Shown here: positions 27,058 through 35,779 of the stretch, one piece after another | How the letters are laid out: each line of letters starts with the position of its first letter | How positions within the stretch are numbered: the stretch's first letter is position 1 | From: an uncultured Alphaproteobacteria bacterium | GTDB lineage: Bacteria; Pseudomonadota; Alphaproteobacteria; HIMB59; GCA-002718135 | DNA: 54,678 nucleotides | Reading direction: 5' to 3' | NCBI GenBank assembly: GCA_902627245.1 | Contig: CACOIH010000008.1 | Location: forward strand, 1 to 54,678 | Program-made: the position numbers and the translations under genes | The notes under the pieces: model-generated | Told to the model about the DNA's origin: nothing | Seen by the model: the letters and a program-made list of their open reading frames with translations, nothing else | The model's database searches: none

Positions 27058-28169
27058 TTAACAAGTGTTTCAGGGTCAATATATTCATAATTTAAGTCAT
27101 CTGCAATTGCTTTATATGTAACTGCGCCTTTGAAAATATTTAATCCATTCATGAAATTTTTATCATTTTTTAGAGCTTTAGTCAGGCCATTTAGAGCCAA
27201 GTTTTGGATAAACGGAAGTGTAACTGCATTTAGAGCAAGGGTGGATGTTCTTGGAACACCTCCTGGCATGTTTGCAACACAGTAATGAACTACATCATCA
27301 ACAATGTATGTAGGATTTGCATGAGTTGTAGGCCTACTTGTTTCAACACAACCACCCTGATCAATTGCAACATCAACTATTACTGATCCACTTTTCATGT
27401 CCTTAATCATTTCTTTTGATATAATTTTAGGTGCATTAGAGCCTGGAACTAATATTCCACCAACTAATAAATCACATTCAGAAATATAATCTTTCAAATT
27501 AACTTTATCACTATGAAGAGGGTCTATTTTATCTCCAAATTTTTCTTGTAATTCTTCTAGTCTTTCTTCTGATTTATCCACTATGAAAACTTTTGCTTGC
27601 ATGCCTGTAGCTATAATAGCTGCATTTTCACCAACAACACCTCCTCCTAAAATTAATACATTCCCTGGCAAGACACCAGGTGCGCCACCTAAAAGTAGTC
27701 CACTTCCACCTTTGTGTTTTTCAAGTGCGTAAGCACCAGCTTGTATCGACATTCTGCCGGCAACAGCGCTCATTGGAGCTAGAAGAGGTAATTTATTATT
27801 ATGATCAGTTACGGTTTCATAAGCAATACAGATCGAGTCTGAATCAACCAAACCCTTAGTTAATTCAGGAGCGGCCGAAAGATGTAGGTAGGTAAAAAGA
27901 ATTTGGTTTTCTTTTAACATTTTTACTTCATTTAATTGAGGTTCTTTTACCTTAATAATCATGTCAGAATCTTTAAAAATATCTTCTGCTGAATTTACAA
28001 TTTTAGCACCTGATTTTTCATAATCAATATTCGAAAAACCAGCGCCTAAACCTGCATCAGTTTGAATGTAAACTGTGTGTTTATCTTTTATTAATTCTTT
28101 GACACTTTGCGGTGTAAGCCCAACTCTGGACTCTTGGGCTTTAATCTCAGAAGGAACACCTATTTTCAT
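27054..28169 (-). CDS. ald: Alanine dehydrogenase
   Basis: 371 residues. IIKVKEPQ with K75 and FTYLHLSAA with H96 are the pyruvate-binding/catalytic residues; the NAD site is VLILGGGVVGENAA near residue 171. It interconverts alanine and pyruvate plus ammonium with NAD. The start overlaps the aminotransferase stop by 1 bp (TAATG). The pair makes sense as a cycle: the transaminase uses pyruvate as amino acceptor and makes alanine, and Ald regenerates pyruvate and frees ammonium, as in taurine and other omega-amino acid degradation. Confidence 0.95.
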   Translation of the reverse strand: MKIGVPSEIKAQESRVGLTPQSVKELIKDKHTVYIQTDAGLGAGFSNIDYEKSGAKIVNSAEDIFKDSDMIIKVKEPQLNEVKMLKENQILFTYLHLSAAPELTKGLVDSDSICIAYETVTDHNNKLPLLAPMSAVAGRMSIQAGAYALEKHKGGSGLLLGGAPGVLPGNVLILGGGVVGENAAIIATGMQAKVFIVDKSEERLEELQEKFGDKIDPLHSDKVNLKDYISECDLLVGGILVPGSNAPKIISKEMIKDMKSGSVIVDVAIDQGGCVETSRPTTHANPTYIVDDVVHYCVANMPGGVPRTSTLALNAVTLPFIQNLALNGLTKALKNDKNFMNGLNIFKGAVTYKAIADDLNYEYIDPETLVN

Positions 28170-29509
28170 TATCTATCATGCATATAATTTGAGATACCAG
28201 TTCTTAACTTTTCAATTATCTCATCAATGTGTTTTTTCTCACAAATAAATGGGGGAGCTACAATTAAACAATCACCAGTTGCTTTTAAACTTAAACCTGA
28301 ATCAAATAATTTTTTAAAGCAAGCATAGCCAGCTTTACCTAATCGCTCATCCATCTTAATATCAATTCCACCCATCATTCCATACCCACGTATGTCTGTA
28401 ATAATATCTAAATCTTTTAAAGAAAATAGACCATCTAAGAAATATGGAGACATCTCTTTAGCTCTATTAAACAAATCTTCTTTTTCAATAATATCTTGCA
28501 TTGCTAATCCAGCTGCCATTGAAACGGGAATAGCGGAATAAGTATAACCATGAAAAAATTCTATAGCTCCAGTAGGTGAAGCATCAACTATTGTATCATA
28601 AATATGATCTCTTGAAGCTACTGCACCTAATGGCACAACTCCATTTGTGATCGCTTTAGCCATTGTCATAATATCAGGACAAACTCCGAACGCTTGTGCT
28701 CCAAACGGAGCTCCCATTCTTCCCCATCCTGTTATGACTTCATCAAAAATTAAAAGTATTCCATGTTTATCGCATATTTCTCTTAACCTCTTCAAATAGC
28801 CCTTAGGTGGAACTAGAGTTCCAGTTGAACCAGCTACAGGTTCCACAATACAAGCAGCAATGTTTTCTGCTCCTATATTTCCGGCTATTCTTTCTAAATC
28901 ATCTGCAAGATCTGCCCCGTGATCTGGCTCACCTTTAACATATAAATTTTCGGGTAAATGAGTGTGACGCAAATGATGAACATTTGGCATCAATATATTT
29001 GAGAAAGTTTTTCTATTAGCAATCATTCCGCCAACAGATATTCCTCCTATATTCATGCCATGATAACCTCTTTCTCTTCCAACAATATGAGATCGATGCC
29101 CTTCTCCTTTAGCTTTAAAATATGCTATCGCTGTTTTGATAGCTGTTTCAACAGCAGATGATCCACAAATTGTAAAAAATATTTTATTTAAATCTTCAGG
29201 TGTGTGTTTTGAAACTTTTCTTGCAAGATCAAATGATCCTCCAAATCCCTGTTGAAAAGGCTGTACGTAGTCCAATTGTTCTAATTGATTTGAAACTGCT
29301 TCACGGATTTCTGGTCTTGAATGACCTGCAGGACTACAAAATAATCCAGAACTTGCATCTATAAGTTTGTTTCCATAATGATCAGTGTAATAAACACCTT
29401 CCGCTTTAACCATTAATCTTGGACTGTTTTTATAATCCCTATTAGATGTAAATGGCATCCAATGTTCTTCTAAAGAATTTGGTATTTCCGTTCTTTTTTC
29501 TAAATCCAT
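28169..29509 (-). CDS. Class-III omega-amino acid:pyruvate aminotransferase
   Basis: 446 residues. The PLP lysine is K285 in MTMAKAITNGVVPLGAV and the PLP-contacting aspartate D256 is in IFDEVITGWGRMG. The opening EEHWMPFTSNRDY and AGHSRPEIREAV are typical of beta-alanine/omega-amino acid:pyruvate transaminases. Next to ald and a phosphate acyltransferase, and with xsc and comDE in the window, taurine (or a related sulfonated amine) is a reasonable substrate, but beta-alanine and similar amines fit as well. Its ribosome site (AAAGGA) lies at the foot of a 13-bp inverted repeat (29517-29560). Confidence 0.85.
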   Translation of the reverse strand: MDLEKRTEIPNSLEEHWMPFTSNRDYKNSPRLMVKAEGVYYTDHYGNKLIDASSGLFCSPAGHSRPEIREAVSNQLEQLDYVQPFQQGFGGSFDLARKVSKHTPEDLNKIFFTICGSSAVETAIKTAIAYFKAKGEGHRSHIVGRERGYHGMNIGGISVGGMIANRKTFSNILMPNVHHLRHTHLPENLYVKGEPDHGADLADDLERIAGNIGAENIAACIVEPVAGSTGTLVPPKGYLKRLREICDKHGILLIFDEVITGWGRMGAPFGAQAFGVCPDIMTMAKAITNGVVPLGAVASRDHIYDTIVDASPTGAIEFFHGYTYSAIPVSMAAGLAMQDIIEKEDLFNRAKEMSPYFLDGLFSLKDLDIITDIRGYGMMGGIDIKMDERLGKAGYACFKKLFDSGLSLKATGDCLIVAPPFICEKKHIDEIIEKLRTGISNYMHDR

Positions 29510-29516
29510 AAAGTTC

Positions 29517-29560
29517 CTTTGATTTGATATGACTATATGAGAAAACTTATCAAATCAAAG
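29517..29560. promoter_or_regulatory. 13-bp inverted repeat covering the aminotransferase ribosome site
   Basis: Perfect arms 29517-29529 and 29548-29560 (CTTTGATTTGATA / TATCAAATCAAAG) with an 18-bp spacer. In the minus-strand transcript the 3' arm ends in CAAAG, and the next bases complete AAAGGA, the Shine-Dalgarno for the ATG at 29509. It can act as an RNA hairpin hiding the ribosome site, or as a DNA operator between the divergent aminotransferase and phosphate acyltransferase genes. Confidence 0.75.
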
Positions 29561-29627
29561 AATTTTTCATACAGATATTAGAAATATCATAGGAAAAAAT
29601 GTAGCAGTGGTGTACAGATACAAAAAA

Positions 29628-30527
29628 ATGAACTCAATACCAACAGATCTTAAATCTAAAGCATTAGAAACCCCTAACTTAGCTGCTGGAGTCGTTTGTG
29701 CAGATCAAATAAGCATATTAAGTGCTGTAAAAGACGGGGCTGATATAAATCTAATAACCCCTATTCTTATAGGTAATAAAAATCTTATTATTGATAAAGC
29801 TAATGAAGCTGATCTCAATGTAGAAAATTTTGAGATAATTAATACAAAAGATGACCAAGAAGCTGCTGGTGTTGCTTGCAGTTTAGCAAATGATAATAAA
29901 ATAAAAATTATAATAAAAGGTAATCTACACACTGATGTTTTAATGAGATCTTATTTAAAAAAGGAACATAATCTTATTGAAGGAAAAAGGCTGAGTCACA
30001 TTTGGCACATGACATCGCCAAAATTAAATAAACCTTTATATATAACAGATGGTGCTCTTAACGTTTTACCAAGAATTGATATTAAGTTACAAATTCTTAA
30101 AAATGCAGTTGATTTTTATAAAAAATTGCACAGTGCGAAACCAAAAGTTGCACTACTTTCAGGAACTGAAGATCCAATTGAAAGTATGCCAAGCTCAATA
30201 GATTCAAAAAAAGTAATGGACTTATCTAATAAAGAAAATGTAGATGCCATAGTGTTTGGTCCACTTGCATTTGATAATGCAGTTTCATCTGAAGCTGCAA
30301 AAATAAAAGGTATAACAAACGAAGTAGCAGGAAATGCAGATATAATCCTTGTGCCAAATTTAGAAACCGGAAATTCACTTTCTAAAATTATGGTCTATTA
30401 CATGGATGCATGTGCGGCCGGTATTGTTATTGGAGGTAAAACACCAGTTGTAGTTCCTAGTAGAGCTGATAATAAAGTATCAAAGCTAGCATCAATTATG
30501 GCTGCTGTTGTTGCATCACAAAAGTAA
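29628..30527 (+). CDS. pta: Phosphate acetyl/butyryltransferase family protein
   Basis: About 299 residues from ATG 29628; a GTG at 29607 would add seven. Family features are LITPILIGNK, IIIKGNLHTDVLM, ITDGALNVLP, FGPLAFDNAVSSEAAKIKGI, and near the end NADIILVPNLETGNSLSKIM followed by GIVIGGKTPVVVPSRAD. It exchanges phosphate and CoA on an acyl group. In sulfonate degraders Pta turns the acetyl phosphate made by Xsc into acetyl-CoA, and this gene is divergent from aminotransferase/ald as in several taurine loci. The sequence is close to phosphate butyryltransferases, so acyl specificity is open. Confidence 0.8.
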   Translation: MNSIPTDLKSKALETPNLAAGVVCADQISILSAVKDGADINLITPILIGNKNLIIDKANEADLNVENFEIINTKDDQEAAGVACSLANDNKIKIIIKGNLHTDVLMRSYLKKEHNLIEGKRLSHIWHMTSPKLNKPLYITDGALNVLPRIDIKLQILKNAVDFYKKLHSAKPKVALLSGTEDPIESMPSSIDSKKVMDLSNKENVDAIVFGPLAFDNAVSSEAAKIKGITNEVAGNADIILVPNLETGNSLSKIMVYYMDACAAGIVIGGKTPVVVPSRADNKVSKLASIMAAVVASQK

Positions 30528-30551
30528 ACAAATTTAGAAATTAATTATTAT

Positions 30552-31409
30552 ATGATTTTAAGGCACTATTTTCTAATATTGATAATTGTTGTTTTATTTG
30601 GTAGTGCATACCCTCTTCAAAAAATAATTTTCAATGAAAATGTTCCTCCTATCTTAATGGGTAGCTTGAGAATGTTAGTTGTGTTTATATGCTTAGTACC
30701 ATTTTGGAAATTTAAAATACCAAACAAAAAATATTGGTTACCTCTTTTTTTCTTTTCGTTGTGTATGGGATTTCTTGTTAATTTTTTTATGAATTTGTCT
30801 TTAAGTAAATCTGCAATTGTATCACCTATAATTATTGGCTCACAATTAGCTATACCTTTTGCAATTTTGCTTAGTTCATTATTCCTTAAAGAAAAAGTTT
30901 CATATAAAAAATGGATATTAATATTTATTTCATTTTTTGGTGTTATATTACTCGGCTTTGATCCGTTAATAAGAAATGAACTACTTGCATTATTTTTAAT
31001 AAGTTTTATGGCTTTTTTTTATGGCTCTGCCCAAGTATTTTCACGTTATCTTAAAGAACTCGAAGTAACACAGACAAATGCAATAATGGGACTTTTTGGA
31101 TGTATATTTTTAATAATTACTTCTTATTTCTTTGAAGGAGATACTGTTAATAATATTACAAATATTAGTTTTCAGTCGTGGATATTGATACTGCATTCTG
31201 GAATACTTGTTTCAATAGGTGCTCATATGTCAATGTTTTATCTTTATAGAATTTATCCAGTTAATAAGATCTTTCCATTTTACGCCCTTTTTCCAGTTGT
31301 AGGTATAATTTTAACATTTATAATTTTTTACGAAATTCCAACTTTAATTACAATCACTGGGGGATTGATTGTTATAATTGCCACTTATTTAATTAATAGA
31401 GAAAGTTAA
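30552..31409 (+). CDS. EamA/DMT-family permease
   Basis: 285 residues, ten hydrophobic helices. FGSAYPLQKIIFNENVPPIL, SLRMLVVFICLVPFW and IPFAILLSSLFLKEKVSYKKW in the first half, and SMFYLYRIYPVNKIFPFYAL in the second, are typical of this family. It starts 24 bp after the phosphate acyltransferase stop, so probably co-transcribed. It may move a substrate or by-product of that pathway; no specificity can be read. It overlaps the metzincin gene by 4 bp at the 3' end. Confidence 0.8.
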   Translation: MILRHYFLILIIVVLFGSAYPLQKIIFNENVPPILMGSLRMLVVFICLVPFWKFKIPNKKYWLPLFFFSLCMGFLVNFFMNLSLSKSAIVSPIIIGSQLAIPFAILLSSLFLKEKVSYKKWILIFISFFGVILLGFDPLIRNELLALFLISFMAFFYGSAQVFSRYLKELEVTQTNAIMGLFGCIFLIITSYFFEGDTVNNITNISFQSWILILHSGILVSIGAHMSMFYLYRIYPVNKIFPFYALFPVVGIILTFIIFYEIPTLITITGGLIVIIATYLINRES

Positions 31410-32338
31410 TAATCTTTTAGATAGGTACTATGCATTAAGTCATCACAGTTTGGATTATTATGATCGTAATAATCATCATTATTATAATCCAAATAAATAC
31501 CACCTGAAAATTTATTCATAATATCATGTTCTGAGTCATTAACATGAAAAGAATTTTCAGTATCTTTATTAGGTGAACAATTTTTTGGAAAACCTAATAA
31601 GTGAATTAACTCATGAAGAATTGTTTGTTCCTCACTTCCCAATTGCATTACTTTTTCAACACTAAGCTCTACACAAGATCCAGTCTTGAGATACTTATTA
31701 TTAGTATAAAAAATAGATACTTGACCATTAAATCTTGCTCTGCCACAAGTTGTATTGAATAAGCTCTTTCTTTTTTCCCAACCTTCAAAAAAGATAATAA
31801 ATTTTTTACTATTAAAATTATTAAATTTATTTTTATTAGACAAAATAATCTTTTCAACTCTTGACGCTGTATCTTCTTTTTGATTTTGAAGAGAAGAGTA
31901 CTCATTAAACCAATTAAGTGTTTTATTAACTCTTATAAATGTTATGTCTAATGAATCTAAATATTGATCAAATTTTAATTTTTGTTTATTACTTTTTTTG
32001 TAGAGCCATTCATTTATATTGTTTGTTATCTTCATTATTTTTCCATTGATATCAAAATCTCTGCTAGAGACATCACATGGAACAAAATAAATTATATGAA
32101 TATTGTTTTTTTCAATATCTGATTTATCTTTAAAACTTCTGTTAGGCTTCAAATCTTTATCAAGTTTAATTATAGTTTTTTTATAGTTTTCGTTTTTGTC
32201 ATTACAGTATTCAGGAATTATTTTTTCTTCAGCTTTATAAAAATATTTCCATTCATCATCTATGAATTGAAAATAGAGAACGAGCAGAATAATAAATATA
32301 AAAAATACAAATACTGGAATTATAAAATATCGATGCAT
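31406..32338 (-). CDS. Membrane-anchored metzincin-like metalloprotease
   Basis: 310 residues. A single N-terminal membrane segment (FIIPVFVFFIFIILLVLYFQF) is followed by a soluble, lysine- and asparagine-rich region. The zinc motif HELIHLLGF starts at H242 (HExxHxxG) and a methionine-turn candidate HDIMN follows about 29 residues later. Cysteines at CNDKNEN, PCDVSSRD, TCGRARF, GSCVELS, KNCSP and PNCDD suggest disulphides, hence a periplasmic catalytic domain. The C-terminal acidic LDYNNDDYYDHNN could bind calcium. I do not recognise a named family. It is not clearly linked to either neighbour. Confidence 0.65.
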   Translation of the reverse strand: MHRYFIIPVFVFFIFIILLVLYFQFIDDEWKYFYKAEEKIIPEYCNDKNENYKKTIIKLDKDLKPNRSFKDKSDIEKNNIHIIYFVPCDVSSRDFDINGKIMKITNNINEWLYKKSNKQKLKFDQYLDSLDITFIRVNKTLNWFNEYSSLQNQKEDTASRVEKIILSNKNKFNNFNSKKFIIFFEGWEKRKSLFNTTCGRARFNGQVSIFYTNNKYLKTGSCVELSVEKVMQLGSEEQTILHELIHLLGFPKNCSPNKDTENSFHVNDSEHDIMNKFSGGIYLDYNNDDYYDHNNPNCDDLMHSTYLKDY

Positions 32339-32356
32339 TACTTGAATTAAATTTTT

Positions 32357-33430
32357 TTAAATTAATTTATCTAAACCATCAGATAGTTTAATCTCACCTG
32401 TTTGTTTAGCTTTATTAAATTCTTTAATTCTATCAAAAATATTAATTCCAATTTGACGATAAATATCAATTAGATCTATTAAAACCCAATTTTCTCTTAT
32501 GAGACCATTTTCTAGTCTCCAAAAATCTAAACTTCTCATTTCAAGTGGCTGATTCGATGGTGCTATACCCATCCAACCGTCATTTGTTATGGTTAATCTC
32601 ATATTAGGCCAACCTGTTTCACATACGTAATTTCCTTCATGTATCCAGTGTGTTTGGAGATCTTCCATACCATCAATTGCTAACTTTTCATTTGATGAGC
32701 CACCTTTTCGATCCGGCATTGCTCTTAAAAAAGGTATTTGGTGCCAGTGTCTAAATCCAGCTATTCCTCTTCCTGTACCAATACCTGCGGGTCCGTACCA
32801 ATTAAGATTTGGATGCCAATATTTTTCTAAATTCATAATCTTTGGATCTGGATTTTTAGGATGCAAACATAAATCATGGAGCATATCAATTACATGGTCA
32901 AAGTTTTTAGAATTTTCTCTACTAATTGTTAAGCCGTCACCAGTCATTGGCGCTGGTGTACATAGAAAAGCCCCTAATTGAGGAGCCATAGGCCATGAGT
33001 TTGCTTGCATCATAAGTTCTGGCAAATCCCAAATACTTTGTATCTCAGTAATTTTATTATCTTCAATTTGAAAGAATTCATGATAACGCATGTGGACTAA
33101 ATTACCCGTTGGTTGAATATGTAGATATGGTTTTAAAAAAGTTCCCATATAATTTCCCATGGTACCAATCCAATTTTTACCCTCTGGTGTTGTACCTGCC
33201 ATAACGATCATATCTCTTCTCTCTAGATCAGGTAAACTTTCCATTAATGGAAATAAACATTTAGAAAGAAAATTATTCAAACCTTTAAAAGTCCCAAAAG
33301 GATGACAAAAGTGAATTAAAGTATCTGTATTAAAGTATTTATTTAATAATGATTCAATTTTATCTTTTTTACATGTTTGAGTTGCAATTTGATAATCAAC
33401 AAAATATTTTTTTAGTTCAGTTGAATTCAT
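32357..33430 (-). CDS. Two-domain SnoaL/NTF2-like protein (subfamily A)
   Basis: 357 residues from ATG 33430, which overlaps the SDR stop by 1 bp (TAATG); an earlier in-frame start at 33445 lies inside the SDR gene. Two tandem SnoaL-type halves are visible: one with FCHPFGTFKGLNNFLSK, RRDMIVMAGTTPEGKNWIG and YMGTFLKPYLHI, the other with NLNWYGPAGIGTGRGIAGF and HWHQIPFLRA. Both contain the VxxxxFxxIEDNKI/WxxENGLIxENWVLID type ending. SnoaL folds act as cyclases, isomerases, hydrolases or binding proteins. It is the last gene of the importer operon and has paralogues at 40917 and 45139. Confidence 0.7.
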   Translation of the reverse strand: MNSTELKKYFVDYQIATQTCKKDKIESLLNKYFNTDTLIHFCHPFGTFKGLNNFLSKCLFPLMESLPDLERRDMIVMAGTTPEGKNWIGTMGNYMGTFLKPYLHIQPTGNLVHMRYHEFFQIEDNKITEIQSIWDLPELMMQANSWPMAPQLGAFLCTPAPMTGDGLTISRENSKNFDHVIDMLHDLCLHPKNPDPKIMNLEKYWHPNLNWYGPAGIGTGRGIAGFRHWHQIPFLRAMPDRKGGSSNEKLAIDGMEDLQTHWIHEGNYVCETGWPNMRLTITNDGWMGIAPSNQPLEMRSLDFWRLENGLIRENWVLIDLIDIYRQIGINIFDRIKEFNKAKQTGEIKLSDGLDKLI

Positions 33431-34197
33431 TATTTCGCAGTCCAACCCCCATCAATAACTAATGAAGAACCAGTCATCATAGAAGAAGCATTTGATGCAA
33501 GATAAACTACAGCAGTCGCTATATCACTTTCTGTTGCTACTTTACCTAAAGGTATATTTTGAATTACAGATTTTTTAAAATTTTTATCTTTAAAGAATCT
33601 TTTTACCATTGGTGTTTCTACAAATGTCGGACATACAGAATTAACACGGATGTTATGTTTTGCTAAATCTACAGCCATACCTTTTGTTAAACCCTCAATA
33701 CCAAATTTGGTCATATTATAAACACTTCTTAATGGAGCCCCAACCTTCCCTAGTTGTGATGAGATATTGATAATTGATCCACCAATTTTTTTTCTGTCTT
33801 TAGATTTTAACATTATGCGAGTTGCAAATTGAGCAATATCAAACGAAGCTTTGATATTTAAATCAACTACCTCACTCATATCTTTTCTGTTAATTTTAGT
33901 AAAATATTCTGGTCTGTTAGTACCTGCATTATTGACTAAGATATCTAATTTAGAAATTTTAGAAAATATTTTTTTTATATCTCCTAAGTTTGTGACATCA
34001 CAAACATAATAAGTACATTGCTTTTTTAGTTTATTAATTTCTTTTTGAACTTGTTTAAGATCTTTCTCTGTACGACTTATTATTATTAAGTTCGCTCCAG
34101 CTTCAGCCAATGCTATGGCGCATGCTTTACCAATACCCTTACCTGAACCAGTAACAAGAGCTGTTTTGTTTTTAACATTTAATTTTTTTAAAAACAT
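33430..34197 (-). CDS. Short-chain dehydrogenase/reductase
   Basis: 255 residues. The cofactor site is TGSGKGIG (16-23) and the NNAG motif is at 89-92. The catalytic S146/S147, Y160 and K164 (ISSQLG, SVYNMTK) are all there, with the C-terminal LVIDGGW. Classical SDR that would oxidise or reduce a hydroxyl/keto group with NAD(P). Overlaps the SnoaL gene by 1 bp and is 12 bp downstream of the HAD gene, so its substrate should be the compound imported by the ABC system. The closest functional type looks like gluconate/sugar-alcohol dehydrogenases. Confidence 0.85.
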   Translation of the reverse strand: MFLKKLNVKNKTALVTGSGKGIGKACAIALAEAGANLIIISRTEKDLKQVQKEINKLKKQCTYYVCDVTNLGDIKKIFSKISKLDILVNNAGTNRPEYFTKINRKDMSEVVDLNIKASFDIAQFATRIMLKSKDRKKIGGSIINISSQLGKVGAPLRSVYNMTKFGIEGLTKGMAVDLAKHNIRVNSVCPTFVETPMVKRFFKDKNFKKSVIQNIPLGKVATESDIATAVVYLASNASSMMTGSSLVIDGGWTAK

Positions 34198-34209
34198 CTC
34201 TGCAATTAT

Positions 34210-34869
34210 TTACAATGAAAAAATGGATTGATCTAATAAATTTATTTTTTTGATACACATCTTAAATTGATCATCTACATGAAATTCACCTGGAAAGGCA
34301 ATACATTTAATACCTGCTCTAACTGCAGAGGTACTACTTTCCTCAGTATCTTCAATGGCTAGGCATTCCTCTTTTTGTAAATTTAGTTTTTCAAGAGTTA
34401 CATTGTATATTTCAGGATGAGGTTTCTCATTTATAACAAAAGATTTATTGCCTATAAAATCAAAATCTTCTTTTGATATTTGTCCGGAGAGACTTTGAAA
34501 TACTGCATTTACATTATTTATTGTTGTAGATGTTGCAAATCCAAGCCTAATATTATTTTTTTTTGCATATTGTATTATTTCATGAACACTAGTTCTTAAT
34601 TTTTGTTTATTTTGAATTATAAAAGAACTAAAAATTTCAGTTTTCCTATTTCTAATTTTTGTAGCATTAACATTAACATTATTTTTTTCAGCAAAATCTT
34701 CGACCCTTTTTGTGCCCCCTGATTTTTTTAATAAAATCTTGTAATCTTGTTCATCCCAATACCACTCTAAACCTGCTTCTTTAAAAGCTTCATTAAAAGA
34801 ATTTCGTTGAATATTTGAAGACTCTATAAGTGTGCCTATTGAACCAAAAAGTAATGCCTTGTATTTCAT
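34210..34869 (-). CDS. HAD-superfamily protein lacking the catalytic motif-I aspartates
   Basis: 219 residues from ATG 34869 with AAAGG upstream. Overall CbbY/beta-phosphoglucomutase-like: the cap region, FATSTT (motif II), EKPHPEIY (motif III lysine) and CLAIEDTEESSTSAVRAG (motif IV). Motif I, normally FDxDGT, is FGSIGT at residues 8-13, so both the nucleophile and the general acid/base aspartate are replaced by Gly and Ile. Standard phosphatase or mutase chemistry should not be possible. Sits between the permease and SDR genes of the importer operon. Confidence 0.75.
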   Translation of the reverse strand: MKYKALLFGSIGTLIESSNIQRNSFNEAFKEAGLEWYWDEQDYKILLKKSGGTKRVEDFAEKNNVNVNATKIRNRKTEIFSSFIIQNKQKLRTSVHEIIQYAKKNNIRLGFATSTTINNVNAVFQSLSGQISKEDFDFIGNKSFVINEKPHPEIYNVTLEKLNLQKEECLAIEDTEESSTSAVRAGIKCIAFPGEFHVDDQFKMCIKKINLLDQSIFSL

Positions 34870-34896
34870 ATGCAACCTTTATTAATTAATTTTGAA

Positions 34897-35778
34897 TTAA
34901 CCTTTTACTGCACCAGCAGTTAAACCACTTATTAGTTGTCTTTGGAAAAACATTATTATCATAAATAATGGTGCAGTTGCTGATACAACACTAGAAACAG
35001 CCCACATGTAATTTCCACTATGTTCGATAGTGCCTAGATATGCATTTATTTTTGGAACCATCGTATAATTTTGTTGATTAAGAAGAAGTGACGTAACTGT
35101 AAAGTCATTATAAGCTAGCATCATACTAAATAATCCTGCTGTCACAACTCCAGGCCACATAACTGGCATTATGACATAACGAAATGCTTGAAAATAACTG
35201 CATCCATCAATGAGCGCACTTTCATCAAGTTCTTTAGGTACAGTTTTAAAGAACGAATAAAGTAGCCATAAGGTAAAAGGTTGATTTATTGCAACTAAAA
35301 CTATTATTGTCGTTGGAAGTATTCCCCATACATTTAATTGAAAGAAGGGAAATAAATAACCAGATACTAAAGTAATATGTGGCATAGCTCTAAATATTAG
35401 AGCAGCTATCAAAATCCAAAAAGTATATTTATATGTTGATCTAGACAATGCATAAGCACCTAAAGTTCCAAGAAATAAAGAGATGGTTACAACAGATACA
35501 GTAATAATTATTGTATTCATTGTAGCTTTCCAAAACTCACCTTCAGTCCAAGACTCTACATATGCTTTTACAGTTGAAGTATCTCCAGTTTCAATTAGAG
35601 TATTGACACCTGTAACCGCAAACATCCAGTCAGCTCTTGAAAAAAAGTCAGCTTTAACTTTAAAGGATCCCCAAAATGTCCATATGAAAGGAAAAACAGA
35701 GATTACTAACCAAACTAATATAAACAAACTATTTATTAAAATTAGTTGTTTTGAATATCTGTTTATTTTTGATTCCAT
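34897..35778 (-). CDS. Carbohydrate ABC transporter permease (MalG type)
   Basis: 293 residues, about six helices. FIWTFWGSFKVKADFFSR is the typical start of the family. The coupling loop is ELDESALIDGCSYFQAFRYVIMP, and the C-terminus SATAPLFMIIMFFQRQLISGLTAGAVKG is diagnostic of MalG/UgpE-like CUT1 permeases. It sits 1 bp after its partner permease. The operon has no ATPase gene, so a shared MsmX/UgpC-like ATPase must be supplied from elsewhere. Confidence 0.9.
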   Translation of the reverse strand: MESKINRYSKQLILINSLFILVWLVISVFPFIWTFWGSFKVKADFFSRADWMFAVTGVNTLIETGDTSTVKAYVESWTEGEFWKATMNTIIITVSVVTISLFLGTLGAYALSRSTYKYTFWILIAALIFRAMPHITLVSGYLFPFFQLNVWGILPTTIIVLVAINQPFTLWLLYSFFKTVPKELDESALIDGCSYFQAFRYVIMPVMWPGVVTAGLFSMMLAYNDFTVTSLLLNQQNYTMVPKINAYLGTIEHSGNYMWAVSSVVSATAPLFMIIMFFQRQLISGLTAGAVKG

Positions 35779-35779
35779 A

